Assembly: GCA_030549335.1 (NCBI GenBank)
Contig: CM060193.1
Span: 48,751,891 to 48,815,890, forward strand
Direction: 5' to 3'
Length of the DNA: 64,000 nucleotides
Origin: Pontederia crassipes
Lineage: Eukaryota > Streptophyta > Magnoliopsida > Commelinales > Pontederiaceae
The notes beneath the pieces are model-generated. The model saw nothing but the letters and a program-made list of their open reading frames with translations, was not told where the DNA came from and searched no databases. Numbering within the stretch: position 1 is the first letter of the stretch; every line of letters begins with the position of its first letter. Made by a program: the position numbers and the translations under genes. This document shows, piece by piece, positions 1 to 14,200 of the stretch.

Positions 1-200
1 CATTTTTCCACTATCCTATTTGGCCAGCATCTTGGAACTAATCTTTTCATTACTATTCCAGGTTATTGACCTCATAACTCTACTGAAGACAGACAAGAAT
101 GTCTAGGACAGTTTAGTGACAATCAAGTATATACTTCCTTTAAAAGTGGCTGATGTAGAACATTTAGGATCGTAATTTTAGTTGAATAGGAAAAATTTCA

Positions 201-244
<44 letters not shown>
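1..244. other. Non-coding, with (AT)n microsatellite
   Basis: No gene is visible. Positions 203-240 are an uninterrupted AT dinucleotide repeat that runs up to the tail of a SINE. A second short AT run (417-435) lies at the other end of that SINE, so the SINE probably landed in an AT repeat. Confidence 0.7.
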
Positions 245-245
<1 letters not shown>

Positions 246-416
246 CAACAACAACAACAAAGCCTTATCCCACTAAGGTCGGCTATATGGATCATACGAC
301 GCTTCGTTGATCCATGTTCATGAGATTCGACAGGGTTTTACGCTGGCTGTCGGGGCCTAACACAACCCTCCTCCTTTATCAGGACTTGGGACCAGCTATA
401 AAACATAGGCGGAGTT
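245..416 (-). repeat. Au-type SINE, copy 1
   Basis: A tRNA-related SINE of about 170 bp. On the minus strand it reads from AACTCCGCC through the body and ends in (TTG)n, seen on the plus strand as CAACAACAAC at 245. The block before the tail (GTGGGATAAGGC in the consensus) has a small deletion here. The same family recurs seven more times in this window, counting one LINE-tail fragment. Au SINEs are known in many angiosperms and borrow the 3' end of RTE-type LINEs for mobilisation. Confidence 0.85.
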
Positions 417-2229
417 ATATATATATATATATATAGATGGATAAGATAAGTATGGGAGTGTGTCAGCACCACATCGGCCATGACCATGTACTCAACGGTC
501 CGCATTAGGTCATGCATGCATCCACAATTTATCCACGTTCTAAAAGTCAAATGATTCCTTAAAAAAGTTTCAGTCAAATAAACTGCCATAGTTGTTAGTT
601 TTGAAATGTGCACGTGCATGTTCGTTTATTTTGACATCGTCCCCCCCCCCCTCTCAAATGACATCGACGTTGGCGCTTGGAGCTGCCGAAGAAGGACGCA
701 GCGGCGGCGGCTGCTACTATTTGGCGAGTGATTTTGAGTAGAGCTGTTGGAAGTAGGGACATGTCCTCGAGCGCTTCTTTCCGTTCTCCTTGGCGTTTGG
801 AGTCAGATGATTCCTTAGCTGTACAGCACGGATTTCAACACTTCAGTGTCAGAAGCTTCTGAATTTCACTAAGAGGACAGGGCATGTGGTAAGGGTTGGA
901 GGTTCCTTTGGCAATCACTTAGGACATTAGGTTATAGTGGAACCACATTTTTTAGGGGAGAGGTGTTACATAGAGGATACTGCACAGCACATTGTGTCTA
1001 TGGCGCAGGGGTAGAAGGGTAGGGGGTCGATGGTATCTTTTTGTGGGTATTCACACTCACACCGTGTTTATCTTTGACTTTTACAATATGCTTGTAAATT
1101 TCATGGCTTTTAGCTTTAATACAAAATGGATTGCTACACAAGCTATGTAATAACCTTTCCTTCAAAAAAAAAAAGTTGGACAGAGGTGTTATTTGTTGCC
1201 TCTGAAGCACTTTCTCATCCTGCATTATTCAAATTATCTCTTTGATTTGGATATATATAAAAACTAATAAATATGTTGGACCTTTGAATAATCATTTTGA
1301 CTTTCTTCCAGTTTATTTTAAAATTTTATATTTATCTTCCTCAATGGAATTCGCCATATAGTTCATATCAAGTTTGCATGATGCTTAAACATCGACCTTT
1401 TTCTAGAATACCTTCAGAAGTTGTACCATCTTCTCATATTTTGAATCACCACTACATTGTGAGGTTTAGGATGACTTGTGGTTGTAGATACATATGGAGT
1501 GCATGCGGACCTATTATTATGGTCAGATTGTTCCAAAGTTCTCACCAAAATGTATGAGGTGAGGTTGAAATAGAGAGTTTCAATGAGGATATCCCACATT
1601 TGATCTTTTTTATGCCTTGTAGCTTAAGAGGTATAAGATGGTTTGAGATACATAGATGCCACTAAGTGGCACATTTTCTTTCGAATTTTGGGAGAGCTAC
1701 GGGGCAAGAGGTACACATTGGCAAAGATATTCTTGTACACCTACGAAAAACAGCACAGGTAGTTTCTTTTTCAATCTTGTTGTTACAATGGAATAGTGTC
1801 ATTTTGGGCATAAAATGATATAAAGCAAACTTGTATCTCTTCCTACTTATATACAAAACAGGACGCGGCGGTCTAGGGTATGAGGAGAAACATATTTTAA
1901 CCTTCTGTTTTTCAAACTAAGCTCTATTTCTGACCTTTGATACAAGATTTTGTTGAGCCACATGGACCTACTACCAATTTTTCCCCTAAGCATTTCATGC
2001 ATAATTAGAACTTGTAACATAATCAATAATGACTCTTTTGTAATTGCAAGTTCGCCATTCAGGAACCAGCAATATAAAAAGATTGATTAGTGATTTGAAC
2101 TAGAAAAACGTTGAATTGGAGATTACGCATTTATATTAGGGTAACAAGAAAAAAAACCATGATGAGAAATAACATATTTAAGTTATAAACTGAAAATGAA
2201 TATATAAGTATACAACAAAGAACAATAAT
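417..2229. other. Intergenic, no supported gene
   Basis: Moderately AT-rich sequence downstream of TWINKLE. Small open frames (for example 677-862 and 1297-1557) have no recognisable domain. There is a C homopolymer near 641-652. It may contain decayed transposon sequence, but I cannot name a family. Confidence 0.5.
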
Positions 2230-5200
2230 TTAAGATTTAGTAATTAGAACCAGGACTCTCCAAAAAGTACATAAATCAATGAGGAGAACTAAACAAAGAA
2301 GCAATTCTATTTCATACCTGTTATATGACAAGAAAGCCTCACCAATACTGCCACTAACTTTGTTCCGTACTTTCCGTACACAAATCTGTACAAAAAAATT
2401 AGAGATGAAATATGTCGAACAAACCATTGTAAAGAGAATAAAAAGATAGCAACGTATGCAGATAAACCTGAACACGATCGAGGGGCCCAGTCTTCTCATC
2501 TCGATTTCGATGGATAACAATTCCATTGTCGCATTTATTTATAAAATGTGCACTTCCACTTATATCATACAAGTTTGGCGGTCCACCATTCCAATTTTGC
2601 AGCTGTGGAACAGCTTAATTTTAGAGATACAGAATAGCTGAACATGGGCAGAAAAAATGTACATCAGTAGGAATACCTGTCTTGGATGGGCTACGAACCA
2701 AACATGGCAACAATGATGTTGGGCAAAGCGCTTAATCTTAGTAAGCATCTGACTTACATACTCAGTTTCTGTTCTGTTATGAAAAGGGATTCATAAAAGA
2801 ACAAAAAAGAATGCATGACAACATTTGGTTATTGGAAACAAAAACATATTGGTCAATGCTACAAAAAGACAATATAGGAGATATTGAACCAGTACTCCAT
2901 GGAAAGCAGCTTATGTAGTGAAAAGGCTTACTGATTTTGGGGGCGCTGGTGATCAAGTTCATTATATGGATCAATAACAAGTCCCCGCACGCCATATCTC
3001 ATAACAGCGGCTTTAGCCAGTTGAAGAACCCACTGGATTGATGGAAGGCAATCATCCTCACACCTAAGCAATTAGCAAGAATCAACAAGATAAAAAGAAA
3101 TCACTTGCAAACTTATACATCCTTTGGTGATAATAGATAAAGGTTAACTAAAAACAGGGTAATTGTATCGTTGACAATTTCCATGTCTATTTGGACTCAA
3201 TCTGGAAAAAGCAGATGACGAAAAGGAACATTTATTTATATGAAAGATTGCATGTACTTAAGTGTAACCCACCTAATCAGATAAAAGTTCTCATTCAGCC
3301 ATTCTTTTCCTTGTGCTAGTTCCACAGGAGTCATTCGCTCAGTAGATTCTGCATAGCTTCAAACCAGTGTGAAATTATATTAGAAGTAATTTGGTAAACA
3401 AGAATTTCCTTTAGAGGTAACAATAATTAGACACGAAGTGGAGGCAATCATGATAAATTTCAAGATGCAATAACAATGGTACCAAGATAAAAGCTACCAC
3501 ATCAATATATCAATTACAATCTCCCTGACCATACTGCTCACAAGACGACATTAAATATTGGACTATCAATATAAGAGAAATAAGGCATAAACAATCAACA
3601 ACAACAACAACAACAAAGCCTTATCCCACTAGGTGGGGTCGGTGCCATTCCGCTCTATTAGTAACCAAACCTTTCGGTGTATTATTCACCAATAGATCTT
3701 GCTCTATTAGTTCGTCAAGTGTCCGCCTTGGCCTCCCTCTCCCTCTTTTAATCGGACTCCAAATTAATTGATCTACTCTTCTTACTGACGCATCTAATGG
3801 TCTTCTCTGAACATGACCAAACCATCTCAAACGATTATCTACCATTTTCTCACTAATAGGAGCCACTCCGACTCGTTCACGTATATGGTCATTCCTAATC
3901 TTATCTAATCTTGTATGACCACACATCCATCTCAACATCCTCATTTCGGCTACCCCCACTTTACGTTCATGTTGTTCCTTCATAGCCCAACATTTACTAC
4001 CATATAACACTGCTGGCCTTATAGCAGTACGATAGAATTTTCCTTTAACTTTATTGGGTACTTTTCTATCACAAAGAACTCCAGTGGCTTTCCTCCACTT
4101 ACACCAACCAGCTTGAATTCTATGATTAACATCGTCATCAATCTCACCATCTTGTCTTACAATTGATCCTAAATATTTAAACTTTGTCACTTGAGGAATT
4201 ATATCCTCCCCTAGCCTAACTTTCAAATCGTCTCTAAGTTGTTTATTTGTGAAATTGCTATGCATATATTATGTTTTATTCCTACTTAAACGAAAAGCCT
4301 TTGACTCCAACGTATTTCTCCATATTTCCAATTTTGTATTAATCTCTTCTCTTGAATCCGCTAAAAATACTATATCATCCGCAAATAGCATGCACTTAGG
4401 TACCTCCTCTGTGATACTCTCGGTTATAGCATCGATAACTAAGTTAAATAGATACGGGCTTAAAGATGATCCTTGATGTAGGCCAATTCCTATAGGAAAT
4501 TCATTTGTCTCACCTCCGGGTGTCCTAACCCTAGTCAATGCCCCATCGTACATATCTTGTATTACCTTAATGTAGGCAACACTCACCATCTTCTTTTGCA
4601 AGGCTTTCCAAAGTACATCCCTTAGTACCCGATCATACGCCTTCTCTAAGTCAATGAAAACCATATGTAAGTCTCTTCTCCTACTTCGATACTTCTCCAT
4701 CATCCCCCTTAGTAAATAAATCGCCTCTGTAGTGGATCTTCCTGGCATGAACCCAAATTGTCTCTCAGAAATACTAGTCTCCATTCTCAATCTATGCTCA
4801 ATCACTTTTTCCCATAATTTCATTGTGTGACTCATAAGTTTAATCCCTTTATAATTTGCACAATTCTGAATATCCCCTTTATTTTTGTAAATATGAACTA
4901 ATGTACTTAATCTCCAATCATCAGGCATCTTTTTCGACCGTAAAATCTCATTAAATAGTTTACATAGCCACAACACACCTTTTTCTCCTAAACATTTCCA
5001 AACTTCAATCGGTATACCATCCGGTCCAACGGCTTTACCATTCTCCATTTTCTTAAGAGTTTCGCTAACCTCTGAGACTCTAATTCTACGATAAAATGAC
5101 CTATTAAGCTCACATTCGCTAACTGTCAAGTCCTCCAAATCACAACGGGAACCTTCACATCCATCATTAAATAGCTTATAAAAATACTCTTCCCATCTAT

Positions 5201-8200
5201 TCTTAATATCTCCTTCAGAACTAAAACCTTGCCAATTTCATTTTTTATGCATCTTACTTGATCCAAATCTCTCGACTCCTCTTTATTCCTTGTAATCTTG
5301 TAAATCCTTTGTTCATCAACCTTTGTCCCTAACTCCTTATAAAACCCCTCATCCAACTAAGAAATTAATGAATTGTACAATGTATGATTTTAGATAGCCC
5401 CTTTGTTCTCATCACTTCACGTGGGATGTTCCCAACAACATGAAGGTCTTCTTTGGCCATTGAAAGTCAGGACAATTTCTTTTTTGGATTGTCTGATGCC
5501 TTTTGAAGTGATAATTACAGCAACAATATGACAGATATCATTGAGATTTGCTCTAAAAAGAACTATCATTGAGATTTGCGAAGTTAGAAAAATTTGTACC
5601 AAGGATATGTTCATCGCTTTCTTTAGGATAATCTCATCTTGGCGCCACACAGGCAGGCGGGTCGTTCTGTGGGGAGTCGACTTCACCAAAGGGTATGACT
5701 CACTTGATTGGTCTTTCTTATGGCACTCTGTGAAAACAAGGTTTTCCAGTGACTTGGATCTCTTGGACAACACATTGTTTTCACAGTTTCTTTCTCAGCC
5801 CCCATTAATGGCAAACCTGCTGGTGGATTGATTCAGCGGCAGAAGGGGTTCGACAACTGTTCCCACTCATTACATTGCTCTTGATCTTAGCAGTTGATGC
5901 TATGGCTCATTCGCTGTCTGTATGGCTGGGATCGTTTCAAGTTACTTTAGGAATGAAGCCCATAACACTCTCATCCCATTACTACAGTCCGCAGATGATA
6001 CCATAGTTTTTATGGAAGATTCTACAGAGGCAGCAAAGAAGATCTCAATTCTGGTTGATATCTTCGAGACTTGAATTCCACATAAACAGATCCAACACTG
6101 ACAATTTTTTCTCTCATAAAAAAAAGCACTTACAATTTTTGGAACGGATGACCAGGTGTCTCAAGAATGCTCTATGATGGTTCAAGCCCCTACTTGTATG
6201 CTCCCTATTCAGTACCTAGGACTGCCTCTAATAGATAAACGAACATTGTTTATGGATTGGACTCCGGTGGTGGAAAGAGTGGAAGTGTGGAGCGACGTCT
6301 ACAAGGATGGAGCTCTAAACACCTCTATTTGCAGGGATCTATTCTTTCGGCCATCACTATCTACTTCATGTCCATTTTACCACTGCCTGTCAGTGAAGAT
6401 CCAGATTGATGCACTCAGGAGTAATTTCCTTTAGAAGCATTCACGTCGTATCAACCTTGAAAGCATTTGGATGCTTGGAAGGAAGTCTGTCAGCCTGTTT
6501 CAGAGGGTGACCTAGGGGTTCGTGACGTAAGGCCCTTCCTTCTAAGTGGGCATGTCGCATAATAGTGATGTTGAGGATCTATGGTCTGCAGTCATTTTTG
6601 CATGCGATGGAAAGATCTATTAGGGACTCCCGACAGATACTTCCAAGTGGTGCTTTTCCCTTTTGGAAGGGGTTGATATCTGCCAAAACTCAGATACTTA
6701 TCTGCTAGGTTGGGTAATGGATGGACTTCCTATTTTGTGAAGATCTTTGGGCGTCCCAGATCTCTTTGGCAGCAATGTTTCCTCAATTATATGCTTTGGC
6801 TTTAGAGAAATAGTGTGTTGCTGATTTCTGGTCAGCAGTTGATGCATTTATAGAGTGTGTCTGCCCTCTTCTTCACCCACTTTGTCTGACCAGAGAACTG
6901 CTGACTTAGCCAATTTATTGGAGATAACTGACAGTAAACCAGTTGCATAGGAATAACTGATGTCTTTTTAGGAGAGGAACAACTGATGTTCTTGGGTCTT
7001 TGGGCAGTTTCTCAGCCAAGAAATAGCATTTGCCCGTGAGTTCAATGTTTGGACACAAGGATATCGCCTTGGTGACCGACTGTCGGCTCATATAGAGATT
7101 GGGTACACTGCTGAAGGTTAAAATTTTATATGGCTCCTTCGTTGGGGGTGCGGTGCGTTCTAGTTAGAAGTTATGGAAAGCAGTGGCTTCTTACATCAGA
7201 CGTTTCATGCGCCTTATGTGGGTGTACAGACGAGGATAAAAATTGTTTTTTTATTGTGTTTGCTAGGAGACATGGTCCTCTACTAGATGCCAAAGGATGG
7301 ACGTACCCGCATCTATCAATTTCTAGCAATCCTTTTGGCATGGAGTTAGACCATTAGCAATCAGGATCTATGAACCGAGACGGAAAACGATGCTACCTCT
7401 GGCTGTTTTGTGGACGATATGGCCAAACATAATATTGGGTGTATTCAGGGAATGATAGATAATGTTTCGTGGACAATATCACACAAATCACAATACACAT
7501 GGCAAAACTTTGAGTGGGGGACTCAGTCCAACTGAAATATGCAACGACTTCTTGTATGTATACTGTTGTAACAGGTCTACTTTTTTTCATAAAATAGGAT
7601 GCCTGTGGAAGTTGGTGGGCATCCGCTTAACCTCAAAAGACAACTTTCAAGCACATTATCCAAAGGGCAATCACAGCCGAGATTGAAAGCAGATAACTCT
7701 CAGCTGGCTGAAAAGTTACAAAAACATGAGGCCATTACAACAACAAACAACAACAACAAAGCCTTATCCCACTAGGTGGGGTCGGCTACATGGATCATAC
7801 GACGCCATTCCGCTCTATTAGTAACATTCGTTGATCCATGTTCATAAGATTCGACAGGGTTTTATGCTGGCTGTCGGGGCCTAACACAACCCTCCTCCTT
7901 TATCCAGATAACTCAGCTGACATATGAACTAGTGGCTTCAACTGAAAGTGAATATCATATACCCATAACTATATATGCCCACCGTGAAAAAATTCTACCA
8001 TTTGAATATGCAGATAATTTTCTAGGTCTATTATTAGAACTACAACATAAATAAACAGAATAAAAGTAAGTTCAAACAGAATAAAATTGTGAATATCAAT
8101 ATTTTGGTCTCATATTGCTGGTCATGGCTTATAGCAGATCTATGGCTCAATAATCAACACAATAATATAAAATCATTAGAATTCTAGCTTCCAATTCAGT

Positions 8201-11200
8201 CAATCATAAACTATAAACAACAACAACAACAACAACAAAGCCTTATCCCACTAGGTGGGGTCGGCTACATGGATCATACGACGCTTCGTTGATCCATGTT
8301 CATGAGATTCGACAGAGTTTTACGCTGGCTGTCGGGACCTAACACAACCCTCCTCCTTTATCCGGGCTTGGGACCGGCCATAAAACATAGGCGGAGTTTG
8401 GTTTTAAAAAACTAGAAAGTGCATATTTATTTAAAAAAAAATTGACAGAATACTGGATCATAATTATTTGACAAAAAGTTCGATCAATAAAAAGATATAG
8501 CATGACAGATTCATGAGGAACAGAAAGACATGATACAAGCCCTACGCAGGAGAGAGACTATCAATCCAACATGAAAAGCTTCCCTCAAAAAATCCAACAT
8601 GAAAAGAAATTATCATACCGGACATCAAAGAATGGTTTCTTAATGCGTTTCTCTAAAAGCTTCCTCGCATGTTCTCGAACCTATAAATGAGACAAATGAT
8701 CTATGTAGAATTTGTAGGAGAAACAGAAAAAGTATGCTGCTCTGCGAATGTCACCTTGTTCTCCATAGAGCAGAGAACAAACTTCCAACCATGGCTTTTA
8801 TTGATATTGCACATTAAGGCATCAATCCACTCACTTTTGCCTGAATTAGGCACACCAGTCACTATAGTCAGCTCTCCGGGTACCACCTGCTCAATGGATA
8901 AATCCATCTCCAATGAATACATTTGTGCTGGGAGTCATTCAAAATTTATTACACGAATGTTTATTAGACGAATTGTGACATACCGTGAACAAAGTAAAAT
9001 ATTTTGTTGTTTAGTGTCATATTTGTACAATGTGACGTTTGTCATCTAACATTAAGAAAATGGAAAGACAGATTAGCAATCCTTACATTATAGAGTTCAT
9101 TTAAGGATCTCCAACCCGTGGATGCACCAAGTTCAAATCCATGACTCCGGTAATAATATGCATCAATTTCAGGAAAGAAATCACTGAAACTAAAAAGACC
9201 TCGTATAGGGTACAACTCAGCATCATCTATAACTTGCCTCAGTGCATCTGGTCCTGAATACATTAGAACCTGGAGTGAAAGAATTACTAGATAAGAAATT
9301 AGAGTTATGTTAAATCTATACAAGAAACAGTTATGCTCAATCGAGGGGCAATAGATCAATTGTAAGAAAAGAATATCTAGCCATTCATTATAACAGTAAT
9401 CGATGGAACATAAATACAAAGCCTAAGAGCTCAAGCCAAAAATTTTGCGCAACGATATCAGAAGGAAAAGATATGCCACAAGGTGATTCACAAATGGTAT
9501 CATCTTTTCTAAGAATCTTTTTTTAGAGAGGGTTCTAGGAATCTAAATTGCAACATCAGTGTGTAAAATGATAGGAACCTAGTTCCTAATATTAATAGGA
9601 ATAGTTTATTTCTTTGATTAGGATTAGCTATTTACTTCCTAGTTTGGCTAGCACTCTTTTTTTCTTTTATTTTTAGTTCTACTAGGACTTGTTTGGGTTT
9701 TACCCTATAAATAGGGACTCTTGGAACTCTTTTTAATCTTATATATGAAAATACATCTTCTTTTGATAATTTCTTAGAGCAAGTATCTTGAAGGTTTGAC
9801 CCCCTCGAAATGGTCTATTGGAGGTTTGATCCCCTTGAAGTCATCTAATAAAGATCCTAGTTGGACTAGGAACCTATCAATTGGTATTAGAGTACATCTT
9901 CTTTTGATAATTTCTTAGAGCAAGTATCTTGGAGGTTTGACCCCCTCAAAATGGTCTATTGGAGGTTTGATCCCCTTGAAGTCATCTAATAAAGATCCTA
10001 ATTGGACTAGGAACCTATCGATTGGTATTAGAGCTGTTTGATCTTTATCGGACAATTGTGATATCTCGAATTTTTTGTTGGACCAATAACCTAGTTATCT
10101 TCGTCTTCCGATGTCATATATCATCCGCTGCTATGATCACATCATCACCGTTGCTGACTACTATCAACCAACCCCTATCACTAACTCATTATATATTTTA
10201 TTAATAGTTTACATCTTTAATCTAATATATCAAATGTGCAGGAAAATTTTATGGCTTCTCAAGATTTATCTAATTTTAACAGATCCATGAGATCTAACCC
10301 AAGTAATAAATAAAGTTATAGATGATCTTGCCAACATTCCACAAAATCAAGAACCAGGTCAATCGAATATCTGCCCAAAGAGTTATGAATGATACAATGC
10401 AAACATGTCAAGCTCAACCGATTGGTTGACCAACAATCAGGTTTGGCTGAGATGGGATCAACAGAACTACTCATAATGGCTTGCGCTTGGTTGAAACCAT
10501 GTGCAACAGCAATATGGACTAAAAGAAGACTTATAAACGAACTTCCAACAGATCGTAATCAAGTGAGAAGCTTCTAGTAAACAACAACAACAACAAAGCC
10601 TTATCCCACTAGGTGGGGTCGGCTACATGGATCATACGACGCCTTCGTTGATCCATGTTCATAAGATTCGACATGATTTTATGTTGGCTGTCGGGGCCTA
10701 ACACAACCCTCCTCCTTTATCCGGGCTTGGGACCGGCTATAAAATATAGGCGGAGTTATTAAGTATCTATGTTATGCATAAATAAAAAAATATATTAATC
10801 CATGTGTAGGAAACTTAAAGAACGGAAAGCATACTAACATAATTCGAAGGCCAAATATCAAACGTTTAACTTTCATCAATACTTGAATGGGAAATTTTGA
10901 AGCTTGAAGCTTCTAGTAAAACACTAAAATATATGTGAGCATCAATTTTGAAGCTTCAGCGTGTCTTCATTTGATTTTTTTTTTCTTCTCTTGTGCTTAA
11001 GTAATATTGTAAGAGAGTTTATTATGAGGGGAAAAAGGATGATTAACCAAAACCATTATTGAATATCAGATATCAGTTCAAAGATTACAATAGTACTTCA
11101 TAGAGAACGCCACTCGTTGTGCATGAAAAAGGCATGACTAAGAATATTCTCAACATTGTAAGAGAAAGTTTACGAGAGCATATTATTGTATTCTGTGAGA

Positions 11201-14200
11201 TTGTGAGCTCCTTGTAACAAAAGTTGTGAAGTTACTTTTGATCGAAAAAAATGGTGTGAACTCCGTCATATGAGTGGTTTCACCTTTGCCTTCCAAGCGA
11301 AGAAAATGGTGGTGTGAACTTCCATCGTGGAAAGTTGTGCCTTACCTCTCGAAACAAAGAAATGGTGGCATGGTGTAAAAAGATTTTCCCTTATATTGGA
11401 ATGAAGGTCAAGAAGTTGAAACAAGGAGCAGACCAAAGTGTGACCGTCATCAACAAACCATTGTATCTCATTGTGTTTGCTTTCTCCAATTTTTCCTCTC
11501 TGCTAAGCTTACTTAGAGTAGTACTATTGTGCTCACCTATTTTATTTTATCTTGTACACTTGCATTATAATTTAATTGTTTGCCTTCAAGTTTAATCATT
11601 TGAACTACATGTTTTGGCTAAACGTTTTTAATACACCTCACCCATCCTCTCCCCACCCACACTTGGTGAAACAAGAAATTACATGTAAGCATCAATTATG
11701 AAACTTCCACGTGCCCTGATTTGTATATTTTTCTCTTCTCTTGTGCTTGTGAACAGTATTGTAAAAGAAAGATTACAAGAGTGTATTGTTGTATTCTTTG
11801 TGAAACTGTGAGCTCCATGTAACAGAGGTTGTCGCATTTCCACTTGAACGAAGAAAAAAGTGGATGAGCTCCATTGTATGACCTTTTCCTTTTGAGCGAA
11901 GAAAAGTGAGCTTATGGCGTAAAGAGTTGTGCCTTACCTCTCAAAGCCAAAATATGCGATATGTAAAAAAGGTTTTTCTTGCCTTATTTGAAAGAAAGAA
12001 AGATAGTTAATATCTGACAATCTCGATATCGAGAAATCAAAGCCGCGAGTTGGCCGAGGTGTCATCAACAAGCCATTGTGTTCCGTTGTGTTTGCTTTCT
12101 CCTATCTTTGCACTCTGCTTTGAGCTTACTTACACTCCTATTGTACTTGTTTTATTTTATCTTATAAACTTGCGTTATGTTTTAATTGTTTTCTCTCGTG
12201 TTTGATCATTTGAATTGTGTGTTTTGGATAAATGTTTTTAATACACCAATTCATTTCACCCCTCCTCCCCCCACCCTCAATGCCAAGTGATCCAACAATG
12301 TCAAGCAAGTGATGCAGGTTCAAAGGATGTTTTCCTAAGACTATAAGCAAATCAAAATGACTTAGAAGTCTTTTTTTTAAAACTAACTTAGAAGTGTTTT
12401 TTAAATTTTCTCCTTATTTGGTAATCAAATATTTGAAAAAATAAGTGCTTATTTTGCCAACTTCTAAGGCAAAATAAATAAGCACGAGACCCCAGCATAT
12501 ATTTTTTGACTTATAACTCATCTAGTAAAACTAACTTACCATTATAGTCTTCACCTTCTCTAAATATTTTCACCATATAAAAATATATTTTTATTTTCAA
12601 TGTTTGTTTTTATTTTACCACGAGCATCGGTTATTTCAAATTTTCAACGATAGTGTCATCAATTCAAATGAGCCCGACAGATCTTACATATTTAGTAAAT
12701 AATATCATTATAATATTATTAACAGTACAGAACTTATTATCATTATCAATACATTTACCCCAACACGAAATTGTTTAATTTCTATAATCAACTTCAGCAC
12801 TTAGTGATTATCAACACTGAACTTATCAATACTTTTTATCATCTATGCCAAACAAACTTAGTCAATACATCCCCAACAGTTTTGCTAATATATATTTTTT
12901 CTTAAACATTTGCTAATGAAGTTATTAGATTCACCGAAGCACATGAGCATAAAGTAAAGTGATTGCACTTTAGAAAAAAATATTATGACTACTCCTTTTA
13001 CGCAGGAACTGAATTAGCAAATAGATAGAACATAAGTTCCTTTTTTTTCCTTTTTATCATACTAGTAGACAATAGGTATGTACTTGAAATGAAAGAAAAT
13101 AACAGCTTAAGTATGTGTATCAAACCTCATTAGCATCTTTACAAACTTCTGTATCACTTTTTCTTGGCCATTTCACTCTCCAACACCTGTGTCTCCAAAA
13201 ATAATTAGTGTATTGCATATTTTCTTTTCAGCTAAAGCAATTAAGTATTCATTAAACAAACAATAATAGGGAAGAAGTTCGTGCAGGCAAGAATATGAGT
13301 GGAGTAGAAAGAAAATTTTCAAATGGAACAAGATTTTTTTTTAAAGTTGGAACGAGAAAATATTGATAAGTTCAAAATGTCAGGATAGAATGGTCACAAT
13401 TACAACCTTTCTTTACCAAAACGGCGTGCAAGTTCCTCAGCTAAAGCTTGCCCAGGAGCATCTGCATCTGTCGCTATTATTATACGAGATGCCTGGATGA
13501 ATTCATTGCACATAAGATGAGGACGAATTTAGTACCTTATCAAGTTAACACATATTCATTTCATCCTATTAAATTAGCTACCGAATAGACTAACCTTCTC
13601 AAGATACTCTTTGCAGTTCCATATGAATTGAAACTTTGTATCCTAGATTTATGAACAACAATAAGGAAGATAAGATTTCAATGGCGCAGTGTAATATCTA
13701 AACATGAATCTGCAAAATCCGGTTAAATAACTCAATGATTTAGCAGACAAAAGATCCCTCATATTACTTGGATGACTACCAAGATCTTTAGATATCCTTT
13801 CTTCCCTCGGAAAAAATTACAACAACTAAAACAAGACTGCAACAGAAAAGAACCACCAAATCCACTTATATGAAAAGCAAAGATAGCTAAATAAAAAAAA
13901 CGGATGTGGCATTCAATGATGATAAATCCTTTTTTTCTTTTGAAAAGAAAAGGAAGATGATTAGCCAAAGCGTTAATCATCCATACCAGATTCATTAATT
14001 TTCAAAGAGATACAAAAACACTACAAGCAATTTTCCTGGGAAAAAAACTGTGTCAAAAAGCAGGAGCCAAAAAACAAAACGCAAAATGTTGGAATCAGCT
14101 GGATGGGCCGTCTATCCAATGGAATTCCCATCTCTTGGTGCATCAATGTGGCATGTTTATCTTGTATAAGGAAAACAGCATGTTTTCTCTTTTTTTTTTC

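Noticed and set aside
1297-1856. Small open frames downstream of TWINKLE, considered as a missing terminal exon
   Set aside because: None gives a matching phase and a plausible TWINKLE tail after an acceptor; nearer acceptors at ~2257 and ~2255 give short in-frame ends.
2318-8755. Possibility of two separate genes split by the LINE block
   Set aside because: Exons 15 and 16 join in phase (CG plus C) and continue the helicase domain in order, so the ~5.3-kb interval is one intron.
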